Translations under genes and position numbers: made by a program | Shown here: in pieces, positions 1 to 7,544 of the stretch | How positions within the stretch are numbered: the first letter of the stretch is position 1 | How the letters are laid out: each line of letters starts with the position of its first letter | The notes under the pieces: model-generated | Databases searched by the model: none | What the model was told of the DNA's origin: nothing | What the model saw: only the letters and a program-made list of their open reading frames with translations | Source: Bacillus benzoevorans | GTDB taxonomy: Bacteria > Bacillota > Bacilli > Bacillales > Cytobacillaceae | Assembly (NCBI RefSeq): GCF_014207535.1 | Contig: NZ_JACHGK010000012.1 | Location: 1 to 64,000 of the forward strand | DNA length: 64,000 nucleotides | Reading direction: 5' to 3'

Positions 1-94
1 ATATCAGAATTCACAGTACCCTTGATTATTTAAGCCCAGTCGAATATAGGAACAAAGACCATAAAAAAATTGTCTAGTTTAGTGTTGACATACC
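1..94 (+). mobile_element. IS3-family transposase C-terminal remnant and IS end
   Basis: The frame starting at base 3 reads IRIHSTLDYLSPVEY and stops with TAG at 75-77. The pattern R-x-H-x-x-L-x-Y-L-S-P-V-E-Y is the signature C-terminal tail of IS3/IS150-type DDE transposases (rve domain). The sequence just after the stop, up to about 94, probably represents the IS end. The element continues off the left edge, so only the tail is visible. Fourteen bases spanning its stop codon (70-83) recur exactly at 2080-2093. Family assignment rests on this short motif only. Confidence 0.55.
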
Positions 95-158
95 AGATTC
101 GCATGTGATTGTGGAAGTATAATCAACTAGCGGGTTAATAAGATAGAGAGGTAATATT

Positions 159-833
159 GTGAAGGGACAGACACATTTAGCGGTTGGACTTGGAATTGGA
201 GTGATTGCTTCATTTAATCAACCCGCTGCTTTTATACCAATTGTTATGATTACATCAGGAGTTGCTTCATTAGCGCCTGATTTAGACGGAAACAATTTAT
301 TAAATAAACGAGTAACAAAAACAGCTAAGCAGTTCAGAAAATTTGGTTTAATAACTGCTTTAGTTTTAATGATATTTTCGGTAGTTTCCCTATTTTTAGA
401 AAATAACTCCCTGCCTTTATTAAATGAAAGTTGGTTTACCCTCCAGAACAAACTCCTTATGTTTGTACTAGGAGCTATAATTTTAAGCTTTGCTTTAAGA
501 AAACTGGAAACATTAAAAAATATCCTTATGAGTCTTATTGGCCTTGTGCTAATTTATTATGCTGCTAGTAATGAACTTTGGTGGTTGGTGATGTTTGGTT
601 TATATATTGGCGGAGCAGGCTGGTTCTCACATCGAGGTGCAACACATACTATTTGGGTATTCATTTATTGGGGTGTCATGTCCTATCTTTTGGAAGAAAG
701 TACAGGAATAAAAGGGCTGACGCTCATCTCCTCTCTTTCTTATCTTTCTCACATTGTGGGGGATATGCTGACTAAAAGAGGAGTTAAATTTATGGTTCCT
801 ATGACAAATAAAGTTTTTCGTATTAAAATATGA
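159..833 (+). CDS. YdjM-family membrane-bound metal-dependent hydrolase
   Basis: A polytopic membrane protein of 224 residues resembling the YdjM/YfhP/YvsG group of putative zinc-dependent hydrolases; the physiological substrate of this family is unknown. Visible family marks are the N-terminal His in MKGQTHLA, the acidic pair in APDLDGNN, the SHRGATHT motif and a later SHIVGD motif, which together form the presumed metal site near the membrane face. Several hydrophobic helices lie between them. The start is GTG, preceded by AGAGAGGT at a good distance. It lies just downstream of the IS3 remnant and is followed by about 170 bp without features. Membrane hydrolase of unknown substrate is as far as the sequence allows. 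Confidence 0.75.
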   Translation: MKGQTHLAVGLGIGVIASFNQPAAFIPIVMITSGVASLAPDLDGNNLLNKRVTKTAKQFRKFGLITALVLMIFSVVSLFLENNSLPLLNESWFTLQNKLLMFVLGAIILSFALRKLETLKNILMSLIGLVLIYYAASNELWWLVMFGLYIGGAGWFSHRGATHTIWVFIYWGVMSYLLEESTGIKGLTLISSLSYLSHIVGDMLTKRGVKFMVPMTNKVFRIKI

Positions 834-1006
834 ATCCAGTTTCTTGCTGACTGTAAAAAGAATACGATTTATACGGATATCTTTCATGAATTGGAGGAAT
901 GTCATAAAGGATTAAAATCGACAAGTGGCTGTGTGACATTTGTTATTTAGTCAACAATTTTAATAGTGGATTAATATAAAAAGAGCTAGCGTACATTGCA
1001 TGAAAA

Positions 1007-1089
1007 TGCGATCGAGAGGACTTGAACCTCCACGAGATTGCTCTCACTAGGCCCTCAACCTAGCGCGTCTGCCATTCCGCCACGATCGC
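1007..1089 (-). tRNA. tRNA-Leu(GAG)
   Basis: Read on the minus strand, this folds as a class II tRNA with a 7-bp acceptor stem (GCGATCG/CGATCGC), anticodon stem CTAGG/CCTAG with loop TTGAGGG (anticodon GAG), a long variable arm and the T-loop GGTTCAAGTCC. Discriminator base is A. CCA is not encoded. It is the last gene of a tRNA-Ser, tmRNA, tRNA-Leu string, 69 bp after the tmRNA 3' end. Confidence 0.93.
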
Positions 1090-1158
1090 ATGATGGTTAA
1101 CATAAAAACAGTGGTGCCGGCTGGGGGACTTGCCCCCAACTTAATAGGTGCAATTAAG

Positions 1159-1519
1159 TGGAGCTGACCGGATTCGAACCGGTGTGCAAAGATAATGTCC
1201 GTTATACTTCTACGAGTGTAGTCAGTAATATTGTCCTTCGCCTTCTCCTTTAGCCTACTGACGGGCATGGAAGATGCTAGTCTGGTTGGTCTCTTCCTTC
1301 TTCCTCAGACGGTGGAAATCAGGCGTAGTCCACTTAATTTAAGTCCCTTATCCTGCCACATGGACGATGGAGGAAGGAACCGCTATCGACTGGTATTAGG
1401 CAGCGAAAGCGAAGTTGTTTTGTTGTTTGCCAGTTATCGGCTTTGACGGTTTTACCGAGATCGTCCACTCGACTCGCCATATAATTTCAACTATCCCTGT
1501 CGATACCTAAAACAACCCC
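1159..1519 (-). ncRNA. ssrA: tmRNA (ssrA)
   Basis: A one-piece tmRNA that rescues stalled ribosomes. The 5' end GGGGTTG pairs with the 3' CAGCTCC to form the tRNA-like acceptor stem, with discriminator A and no encoded CCA. The 5' domain carries the conserved ATCGACAGGGATAG, and the 3' domain carries the T arm around GGTTCGAATCC. The tag reading frame lies at 1396-1431 (minus): GGC resume codon, then GKQQNNFAFAA and TAA, so with the charged Ala the tag is AGKQQNNFAFAA. The B. subtilis tag likewise begins with Gly-Lys. Length is 361 nt. It starts 9 nt after the tRNA-Ser CCA end, so the two are probably processed from one transcript. Confidence 0.93.
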
Positions 1520-1528
1520 ATTATAAAA

Positions 1529-1619
1529 TGGCAGAGAAGAAGGGATTCGAACCCTCGCGCCGGTTACCCGGCCTACTCCCTTAGCAGGGGAGTCCCTTGA
1601 GCCGCTTGGGTACTTCTCT
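1529..1619 (-). tRNA. tRNA-Ser(GCU)
   Basis: Class II tRNA on the minus strand. Acceptor stem AGAGAAG/CTTCTCT, discriminator G and an encoded CCA (1529-1531). Anticodon loop CTGCTAA gives anticodon GCU, reading AGC/AGU codons. A GC-rich long variable arm and the T loop GGTTCGAATCC are present. It is the first gene of the tRNA-Ser, ssrA, tRNA-Leu string. Confidence 0.93.
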
Positions 1620-1730
1620 ATAAGAATTATGCTCAATGTATCTCACATCAGCGTAAGAAGAATATAGCACGAAACAACAACATTATGTATCTGTAAATAA
1701 TGGCATTATAAGGGCTTTTATCCTAACTGT

Positions 1731-2087
1731 TGTCGTGAACTTGGCGGTTGTCCGACTGGGCAAGCCGTGCTGACAGACGGATTTAATCTGCCTGCCAAAT
1801 ATATCATTCATACACCGGGTCCCATTTGGCAAGGGGGATCAAAAAAGGAAGCAGAACTGCTGCAAGCATCTTTCGAGAATTCTTTAAAATTAGCTGTGAA
1901 CCATCGATGTGATTCGATTGCTTTTCCGCTGATTTCCTCTGGTATTTATGGTTATCCTAAAGAGGAAGCATTACAAATAGCAGTATCCGCCATAAGTTCC
2001 TTTTTGTTCCAGCATGACCTTCTTGTTTACTTTGTCGTTTTTGATAAAAATTCATTCTGTTTAAGCAAAAAATTGAAACTTGTCTAG
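1731..2087 (+). pseudogene. Macro-domain (ADP-ribose binding) protein, 5'-truncated
   Basis: From base 1731 the frame reads CRELGGCPTGQAV then TDGFNLPAKYIIHTPGPIW and FPLISSGIYGYP, which is the second half of a macro domain of the O-acetyl-ADP-ribose deacetylase type (YmdB-like). The first half, including the usual Asn-Ala-Ala-Asn ADP-ribose loop, is missing: the frame runs back only to a TAA at 1698 through unrelated sequence. The C-terminus stops early, in KKLKLV, within a 14-bp sequence that also marks the IS3 end at 70-83. An internal ATG at 1767 could give 106 residues, but this would lack the N-terminal core. Most likely a dead remnant produced by insertion and deletion next to the tRNA genes. 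Confidence 0.75.
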
Positions 2088-2092
2088 TTTAG

Positions 2093-2251
2093 TATGAAAT
2101 AGAAGGCGGCACTTGGAGTGTCATCAAGAATATAAAACGAGAATTACAGGAAAGAGGAAAATCAGAAGAAAAGAGGATTTTTGGAAGATGGACCAAAAGA
2201 GGAGATTCTAATCTCGTCTTTAACATGAGCAACGCCGAGCTCATTTCGTGA
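2093..2251 (+). pseudogene. Unrecognised gene fragment (52 codons, no start)
   Basis: Directly after the 14-bp repeat at 2080-2093 an open frame of 52 codons runs to a TGA at 2251, beginning YEIEGGTWSVIKNIKREL and rich in Lys, Arg and Glu. It has a TAG immediately before it and no start codon near its beginning. It ends inside the hairpin of a good terminator, as the 3' end of a real gene would. It is probably the surviving tail of a gene whose front was deleted in the event that truncated the macro-domain gene. I do not recognise the family. Confidence 0.35.
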
Positions 2252-2265
2252 GTCGGCGTTTTTTT
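2231..2265 (+). terminator. Rho-independent terminator
   Basis: AACGCCGA and TCGGCGTT pair, extended by CTCA/TGAG with one bulged G, followed by a run of seven T. It ends plus-strand transcription from the macro-domain remnant region before the convergent praA-like gene. Confidence 0.8.
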
Positions 2266-2277
2266 ATGTTCTATATG

Positions 2278-3126
2278 TTACTTTACGTATTCTTGAACGG
2301 CAGTTTCTTTATTTTTAGAAACCTCTGTTTTTCTAAATGTGATAAGGGGATTCCAGCTTCCTGATGATTGTCCGTCTGCAAGATAGACCGGAGTATCATC
2401 TTCACCAATAATACCAAGTAACATGGCTACATGGCGGCCGCCTGATTCTACTTTTGCCATACTTGCATATTGTGGCAGCATTTGATAAGCTATTTGATAA
2501 TTTTTATTCAGTAACAAATGGACAAACTCTTTATCGAGAGCATGCTCAGCAGGAGTTGGCATATGATGTCTTCCCCGGACTAAGTTATGTGATAGGGCGC
2601 CGCTGGCAACGAAAACCACTTTCTTCTCCGTTTCCTGTAAAACCTTAGCGATTTCTTGACCCCATTTATAAGTTTCTTCGAGATTAGCAGCTAACGTAAC
2701 AGATAGATTGATAACAGGAATATCTTCTTTTGGAACAAGGTAACGCAAAGGTACAATCGTACCATAATCCCACTCGAAATGGTCGCTATATACTCCTTCT
2801 ACAGGAATATTGGCCTTTTTTCCTGCTTCAACAAGTTGTTTTGCAAGAGCTGTGTCTCCTTGGAAATGATAGGGTACATTATTAATCATATCAGGGGCTT
2901 CTTGTGCGGTCAGCAGCCCTTGATGAACGGGATTACAGTCGACATAATGGGCGAAAGTAGACGGCCAATGACAAGAAACTAAAACAATCACATCGGGTTG
3001 TATGTGAGAAATTTCCTTAGAAGCCTCTTTATAACCAGACACGATGTTTTGCTGGAATTCCGGGGCATGCTCCTCGTAACAAAGGCTTGGGGCATGTGGT
3101 ACAAGCATGCTTAATTCAATTGACAT
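2278..3126 (-). CDS. praA: LigB-type class III extradiol dioxygenase, probable protocatechuate 2,3-dioxygenase (PraA-like)
   Basis: Class III (LigB superfamily) non-heme iron ring-cleavage dioxygenase. Candidate iron ligands are His11 (VPHAPS) and His53 (SCHWPS); other conserved-looking sites are the DYGT stretch near 120 and His180 (ALSHNL). Start chosen at 3126 rather than 3132 because GGAGG lies 7 nt upstream of that ATG. It is the last gene of a minus-strand set with a PobA-type hydroxylase and an ACMSD-like decarboxylase. That set matches the praI-praH-praA genes of the protocatechuate 2,3-cleavage pathway described in Paenibacillus, so the likely reaction is protocatechuate to 5-carboxy-2-hydroxymuconate-6-semialdehyde. 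The ring substrate is inferred from context; a catechol, homoprotocatechuate or aminophenol substrate is possible. Confidence 0.7.
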   Translation of the reverse strand: MSIELSMLVPHAPSLCYEEHAPEFQQNIVSGYKEASKEISHIQPDVIVLVSCHWPSTFAHYVDCNPVHQGLLTAQEAPDMINNVPYHFQGDTALAKQLVEAGKKANIPVEGVYSDHFEWDYGTIVPLRYLVPKEDIPVINLSVTLAANLEETYKWGQEIAKVLQETEKKVVFVASGALSHNLVRGRHHMPTPAEHALDKEFVHLLLNKNYQIAYQMLPQYASMAKVESGGRHVAMLLGIIGEDDTPVYLADGQSSGSWNPLITFRKTEVSKNKETAVQEYVK

Positions 3127-3179
3127 ATTCATTCCTCCATTTTTGAAAAATAGTAGCTGTATTCCAAATCTTTCATTTA

Positions 3180-4118
3180 TTACGAACCTAGTAGAGCGTG
3201 TGCCCCTTTATCATTTATTTCTTTTGGAGGCCATACACATAAATCAAATGGATAATCTGAACCTGCTACCACTCGATCTTCACCAACTTTTTTTACAAGA
3301 AAGTCAATACTATCCTGATCCCAAAGGACTGTATCATACCAAAACCGTCTTAAATATTCCGAAGGCGGGGCTTGCAGATTGGAGGAAACCAGTTCCCATT
3401 GCTCGTAGCCTTTACCTAATCGGCCTATTTGGTAGGGCATGAATCCGCCTCCATGAGCGAATAATATTTTCACATTTGGATATTTATCAATTATCCCGCT
3501 TAAAAGTACATCTGTTGCACAAACGGTTGTTTCCCACGGAACCCCAATCAAATTAGGCATCATTCTCCTTTTTAAGCGGGGATCCTCACATAATAACGGA
3601 TGGATAAAAATAATCGCTTTTAATCTATCAGCTTCTTCAAAAAATGGTTGAAAAAAGCTGTCGGACAGCATATGTTGATCAATTCCCGGTCCGATAATGG
3701 CTCCCTTTAATCCGATATTCACGGCCTCATTTAAAACCTCAGCTGCTTTTTCGGGATGTGCCATTGGAACTGTTCCCACGGCAGAAAGCTTATCAGGGCT
3801 CGTCGTTATTAAATGTGCCAGTGATTGGTTATAGATTCTTGACATCTCTATTCCAATATCGATTGGAAAATCATACAGAAAGAGCTGCGGGATAGCAGAA
3901 ATCATTGAATGTGTAACATTTGCTTTTTCTTGGTTATGCATATATAAATCAAAATCAATAAAGGGCTTTTTTAATTCAAATCCCCATTTTTGATTGATGA
4001 AAAGGAAATCCTCTTTATTGTTATCTTTTTTAACCCATTCAGCATTTACGATATTTTTATTTTCTTTCAGCCAGTTCAGTACATCATTTGGGATGAAATG
4101 AGTATGAAAGTCATGCAT
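3180..4118 (-). CDS. praH: ACMSD-like amidohydrolase, probable 5-carboxy-2-hydroxymuconate-6-semialdehyde decarboxylase (PraH-like)
   Basis: Amidohydrolase-2 family TIM barrel of about 312 residues. Metal ligands are visible: His5/His7 in DFHTHF, His in IFIHP, the AHGGGFMPY loop and Asp in GSDYPF, as in 2-amino-3-carboxymuconate-6-semialdehyde decarboxylase. Start chosen at ATG 4118, giving MHDFHTHF with the motif at the extreme N-terminus; a GTG 12 nt upstream overlaps the SD. In the protocatechuate 2,3-pathway this family removes CO2 from the ring-cleavage product to give 2-hydroxymuconate-6-semialdehyde. The protein ends at GAHALLGS followed by TAA TAA, somewhat before the usual end of the family (typically NAxRLLGL). 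It therefore looks trimmed by about 10-15 residues, but all catalytic motifs are present. Confidence 0.7.
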   Translation of the reverse strand: MHDFHTHFIPNDVLNWLKENKNIVNAEWVKKDNNKEDFLFINQKWGFELKKPFIDFDLYMHNQEKANVTHSMISAIPQLFLYDFPIDIGIEMSRIYNQSLAHLITTSPDKLSAVGTVPMAHPEKAAEVLNEAVNIGLKGAIIGPGIDQHMLSDSFFQPFFEEADRLKAIIFIHPLLCEDPRLKRRMMPNLIGVPWETTVCATDVLLSGIIDKYPNVKILFAHGGGFMPYQIGRLGKGYEQWELVSSNLQAPPSEYLRRFWYDTVLWDQDSIDFLVKKVGEDRVVAGSDYPFDLCVWPPKEINDKGAHALLGS

Positions 4119-4222
4119 GAACCCCTTCACTCCTTGTTATAACAAATCAGGCAAACTATCGATCATATTAATTTGAAAATTCAGGTAATTACGTGTTCTA
4201 ATGTTTAAATATAAAGGTTAAT

Positions 4223-5434
4223 TTATTTTGTGGTCAACTGTAAGCCTTCTGTTTTTTCCCATTCAATAGGCAAGCCTACATAGTTTTCTGCAATCGTTCT
4301 TAATCCTGCTTCATATGAAGTATAGTAATCCAGATCAGCCAACTGAATTCCACGTTCAAATGAATCATAATTTGGATTGGAATGAAGAAGCTTTGTCATA
4401 AAGGACGAAAAGCGCTCTGCTTTCCACACACGACGAAGACATATTTCTGAATAACGATTTAATATATCGTTGCTGCCAGTTTGATAGAATTCTGCCAATC
4501 CACGGGACATTACTTTGACATCTGTAGCAGCTAAATTCAACCCTTTTGCCCCTGTAGGCGGAACGGTGTGAGCAGCATCACCCGCGATAAAGAGGCGGCC
4601 ATATTGCATCGTTTCACATATGAAACTGCGCATTTGGATAATTCCTTTTGAGTTAATTGGTCCATCTGGTATTTGCCAGCCATCGTAGGTTTTCGTTCTT
4701 TGATTTAATTCGGTCCATATCCGATCATCAGACCAATTGACAATGTCATCGTTTGCATCCACTTGTAGATAGTGACGTTGTAATATTGGAGTACGTGTAC
4801 TCAATAGAGCAAATCCTGATGAATGGTTAGCATAAACGAGTTCATCTGCTGCCGGAGCAGAATCAGATAGAATCCCTAACCAGCCATCTTTATACATATG
4901 AAGATGTTCTTTTCTGATACTGTCCGGAATGGCTTTACGGCTTGGTCCATGATACCCATCACAACCGGCGATAAAATCACATATAAGTTCTTCATCCATG
5001 CCATTTTTACGATATCTGATTTTTGGCTGATTTGTATCGATATCATGTAACGTAACATCCTCAACATCAAAAATAATATCTTTGCCATTTTTGTAACGGG
5101 CATTAACGAGGTCGATTATGACTTCATGCTGCGGATACACTACGACTTGCTTTCCGCCGGAATATTTTTTTAAGTCAATTCGGCGTCTTTGACCATTAAA
5201 TTGAAAGTAGTTTCCATTATGAAAATGTCCTTCACGATCCATACGATCGCCCACGCCAATTTCTCTTAAAATGTCGATGGTTGTTTGCTCTAAAATCCCA
5301 GCCTTTACTGTTCCTTCAATATTATCTCTTGATTTACGTTCTAATATCACGGAATCAATTCCTTGTTGATGTAGTAGTTGAGCTAGAATCAGACCTGCTG
5401 GTCCGGCCCCAATAATTCCTACTTGTGTACGCAT
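4223..5434 (-). CDS. praI: 4-hydroxybenzoate 3-monooxygenase (PobA/PraI family)
   Basis: FAD-dependent class A aromatic hydroxylase, 403 residues, the length of PobA. It has the dinucleotide motif GAGPAG at 9-14, the DG-type motif in AGCDGYHGPSR and the FAD-ribityl motif GDAAHTVPPTGAKGLNLA near 285. It converts 4-hydroxybenzoate plus NAD(P)H and O2 to protocatechuate in the cytosol. First gene of the minus-strand operon praI-praH-praA, with 104 bp to praH. It diverges from an aromatic-acid transporter with 433 bp between them. Called PraI rather than PobA because of the PraH/PraA-like neighbours. Confidence 0.85.
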   Translation of the reverse strand: MRTQVGIIGAGPAGLILAQLLHQQGIDSVILERKSRDNIEGTVKAGILEQTTIDILREIGVGDRMDREGHFHNGNYFQFNGQRRRIDLKKYSGGKQVVVYPQHEVIIDLVNARYKNGKDIIFDVEDVTLHDIDTNQPKIRYRKNGMDEELICDFIAGCDGYHGPSRKAIPDSIRKEHLHMYKDGWLGILSDSAPAADELVYANHSSGFALLSTRTPILQRHYLQVDANDDIVNWSDDRIWTELNQRTKTYDGWQIPDGPINSKGIIQMRSFICETMQYGRLFIAGDAAHTVPPTGAKGLNLAATDVKVMSRGLAEFYQTGSNDILNRYSEICLRRVWKAERFSSFMTKLLHSNPNYDSFERGIQLADLDYYTSYEAGLRTIAENYVGLPIEWEKTEGLQLTTK

Positions 5435-5637
5435 AGTTCCATCCCCTTTGTAATCGTTTTTATATTATTCACAGTACAAATGTTATAATAAAAATATTCA
5501 GAAAAATATAATCCACTTCTTTTATACGAAACAAATCATAATTTTTTTGCTGTTAGCTCATGAAATAGTATGAAATAGAATAATAGTCATGAGGAATGAA
5601 TCTAATCTATTCTTCATTGGTTCCCTTTATATAAAAG

Positions 5638-5690
5638 AGGACGTCCGTCAGGTATGTAAGAGCTACAAACAAAACGGATGTCCTTTTTTT
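5638..5690 (+). terminator. Terminator-like hairpin in the praI-transporter intergenic region
   Basis: AGGACGTCCGT pairs over 11 bp (one G-U) with ACGGATGTCCT across a 25-nt loop and is followed by seven T. On the plus strand it would end a transcript before the transporter gene, yet no gene lies upstream on that strand between 5435 and 5638. It may be a leader attenuator or the end of a small RNA. The rest of 5435-5867 is AT-rich with several -10-like sequences but no clear operator I can name. Confidence 0.6.
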
Positions 5691-5867
5691 ACTTTGCAAT
5701 ATTCAAACAACTAAATAAATTAAAATAATAATCAAATTAATAAAATGAATATAAAAAAAATTCAAAAAGTTTTATATGTAAGAAGTTAACGATTTTGCTT
5801 CTGTTATTCATAATATACTATTTACACTATGAAAACGATAATAATATAAAGCGAAGGAGAGATGAAA

Positions 5868-7247
5868 ATGCGTACGATTAATGCCCAGGATGTTGTTTCT
5901 GCAAGTAGATTTAACCGCTTTCATTTGCTTGTGTTTTTGTGGTGCTTCTATGCCATTGGTTTTGATGGTTATGATATTGCGATGTATGGTGTGGGATTGC
6001 CGTGGATGATGGAGGAGTGGAATTTATCCGCCCTGCAGGCAGGAGCAATAGGCAGCTATTCATTATTTGGCATGATGATTGGTGCTCTTATATTAGCTCC
6101 AGTTGCAGATAAGTTTGGACGAAAAAATGTGATTGTCATATGTATGATATTATTTAGTGTATTTACATTGGCAGCAGGTCTTGCTCCAAATATTACATGG
6201 TTTACCGTTATGCGCTTTCTTGCAGCGATTGGTATGGGCGGTTTGATGCCTAACTGTATTTCACTCATGACAGAGTATTCACCAAAAAAACGACGTGCCC
6301 TTCTAGTGGGAGCCATTTATATTGGCTATGCACTTGGCGGCATTTTGGCTTCATTAATTGGCATGTATTTGGTCCCGCTTACAGATTGGCGTGTGCTGTA
6401 TTATATTGGTGCAATTCCGTTATTAACAATTCCACTTTTTATCAAACAATTTCCTGAGTCGCTTTCATATTATTTAGCTAGAAAACAGATTGGGAAAGTG
6501 GTTGGCATCCTAAATAAAGTAAAACCTGACGGAGATTTTAACGAAAAAGATGATTATCAGCTTCATGCAGCTGCAAAAGACGGGAAGGGCTTTCCGGTTA
6601 AAAAGCTGTTCACAAACAATCGGACCTTTAGCACAGTTGCTTTCTGGGTTGCCATTTTCTGTACGATGATGATGGCATATGGCTTAAACACCTGGCTGCC
6701 AAAAATAATGCAGAATTCAGGTTTTAGTCTTACATCAAGTCTCTCATTTAACATTATGCTTTGCCTCGGTCAAATTGGCGGTACTTTAGCAGGCGGTTAT
6801 ATGGCAGGGAAGATTGGTTATAAAAAAGTGCTAGTTTCGCTTTATTTAATAGGCGTAGTGACATTTATTGCCTTGAGTATGACGACCAATGTAGCGCTTG
6901 TCTACATTTTGATTTTCTTAGGAGGGGCAAGTACAGTGGGGGTAATGAACTTAGGGAATCCGTACATTACCGAATATTACCCGCGTGAAATCCGGGCAAC
7001 CGGAATGGGATATGCTCAAGCAATCGGACGAATCGGTTCCATCCTCGCGCCAACTTTAATTGCCATGCTTCTTGTGACAGGGATCGCTCCAAAAATGGCC
7101 TTTGCTGCCTTTGCTGTACCAAGTATTTTGGCAGCCCTTGGTTATCTTTTAGTGCAAGAGAAATATGGCTCTTTTGATAGACTAACAGCGGAAATGGAGT
7201 TGAATGATAAAGCGTTAGAAGAGAATAGAAAGGTGATTCAATCTTAA
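5868..7247 (+). CDS. MFS aromatic acid:H+ symporter (AAHS family, PcaK/BenK-like)
   Basis: Twelve-helix major facilitator of about 459 residues. The first helix carries the GFDGYDIAMYG motif characteristic of the aromatic acid:H+ symporter family, the 2-3 loop has DKFGRKN, and RFLAAIGMGG and TEYYPREIRATGMGY follow. It probably imports 4-hydroxybenzoate and/or protocatechuate for the divergent praI-praH-praA operon. Start chosen at 5868 because AAGGAGAG is 5-6 nt upstream of that ATG, while the ATG at 5862 overlaps the SD. A terminator follows at 7303. Confidence 0.88.
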   Translation: MRTINAQDVVSASRFNRFHLLVFLWCFYAIGFDGYDIAMYGVGLPWMMEEWNLSALQAGAIGSYSLFGMMIGALILAPVADKFGRKNVIVICMILFSVFTLAAGLAPNITWFTVMRFLAAIGMGGLMPNCISLMTEYSPKKRRALLVGAIYIGYALGGILASLIGMYLVPLTDWRVLYYIGAIPLLTIPLFIKQFPESLSYYLARKQIGKVVGILNKVKPDGDFNEKDDYQLHAAAKDGKGFPVKKLFTNNRTFSTVAFWVAIFCTMMMAYGLNTWLPKIMQNSGFSLTSSLSFNIMLCLGQIGGTLAGGYMAGKIGYKKVLVSLYLIGVVTFIALSMTTNVALVYILIFLGGASTVGVMNLGNPYITEYYPREIRATGMGYAQAIGRIGSILAPTLIAMLLVTGIAPKMAFAAFAVPSILAALGYLLVQEKYGSFDRLTAEMELNDKALEENRKVIQS

Positions 7248-7302
7248 TGAAATCTTAGTATGGGTAAATTAATATAGACCATAATTTATGAGGTAGGATT
7301 GG

Positions 7303-7345
7303 AAGGTTCAGGTATGTCAAGTCACCTAAACCTTTCTTTTTTTTT
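7303..7345 (+). terminator. Rho-independent terminator after the transporter
   Basis: AAGGTTCAGGT pairs with ACCTAAACCTT (one mismatch) and is followed by a long T run. It separates the transporter from the IclR genes. Confidence 0.75.
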
Positions 7346-7453
7346 AGTCAGGGGGCTCAAAGGTGATGGAGTTTTCCTGTATTCTGGATAAAGGTTAATA
7401 CGTTTGTTGCGAATGATTCTTTTTCTGTTTTCGTAAATGTATAATTCAAAATA

Positions 7454-7482
7454 TTTAAAATTTTTTATAAATAAACTATAAT
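7454..7482 (+). promoter_or_regulatory. Candidate sigma-A promoter for the iclR pair
   Basis: TTTAAA, a 17-nt spacer and TATAAT (7477-7482) lie about 60 nt upstream of the first IclR start. The -10 is perfect and the -35 weak. Nothing else is seen in 7346-7540. Confidence 0.4.
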
Positions 7483-7544
7483 GAAAAATGGTTTAAGCTA
7501 TTTTCTTATATTTACAACAAATGAAATCTTTTGAGGTGATTTTA

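Noticed and set aside
85..123. TTGACA and TATAAT before the YdjM-like gene as a promoter
   Set aside because: Spacing is 27 nt, too long for sigma-A; only the -10 could be used.
1159..1180. tmRNA 3' end as an integration site of a genomic island
   Set aside because: No integrase gene and no second copy of the 3' end was found in the window.
1047..1268. 73-codon frame on the minus strand
   Set aside because: It runs through the tRNA-Leu and tmRNA genes; the RNA structures explain the sequence.
1231..1446. 71-codon frame on the plus strand
   Set aside because: Antisense to the tmRNA; no SD or family likeness.
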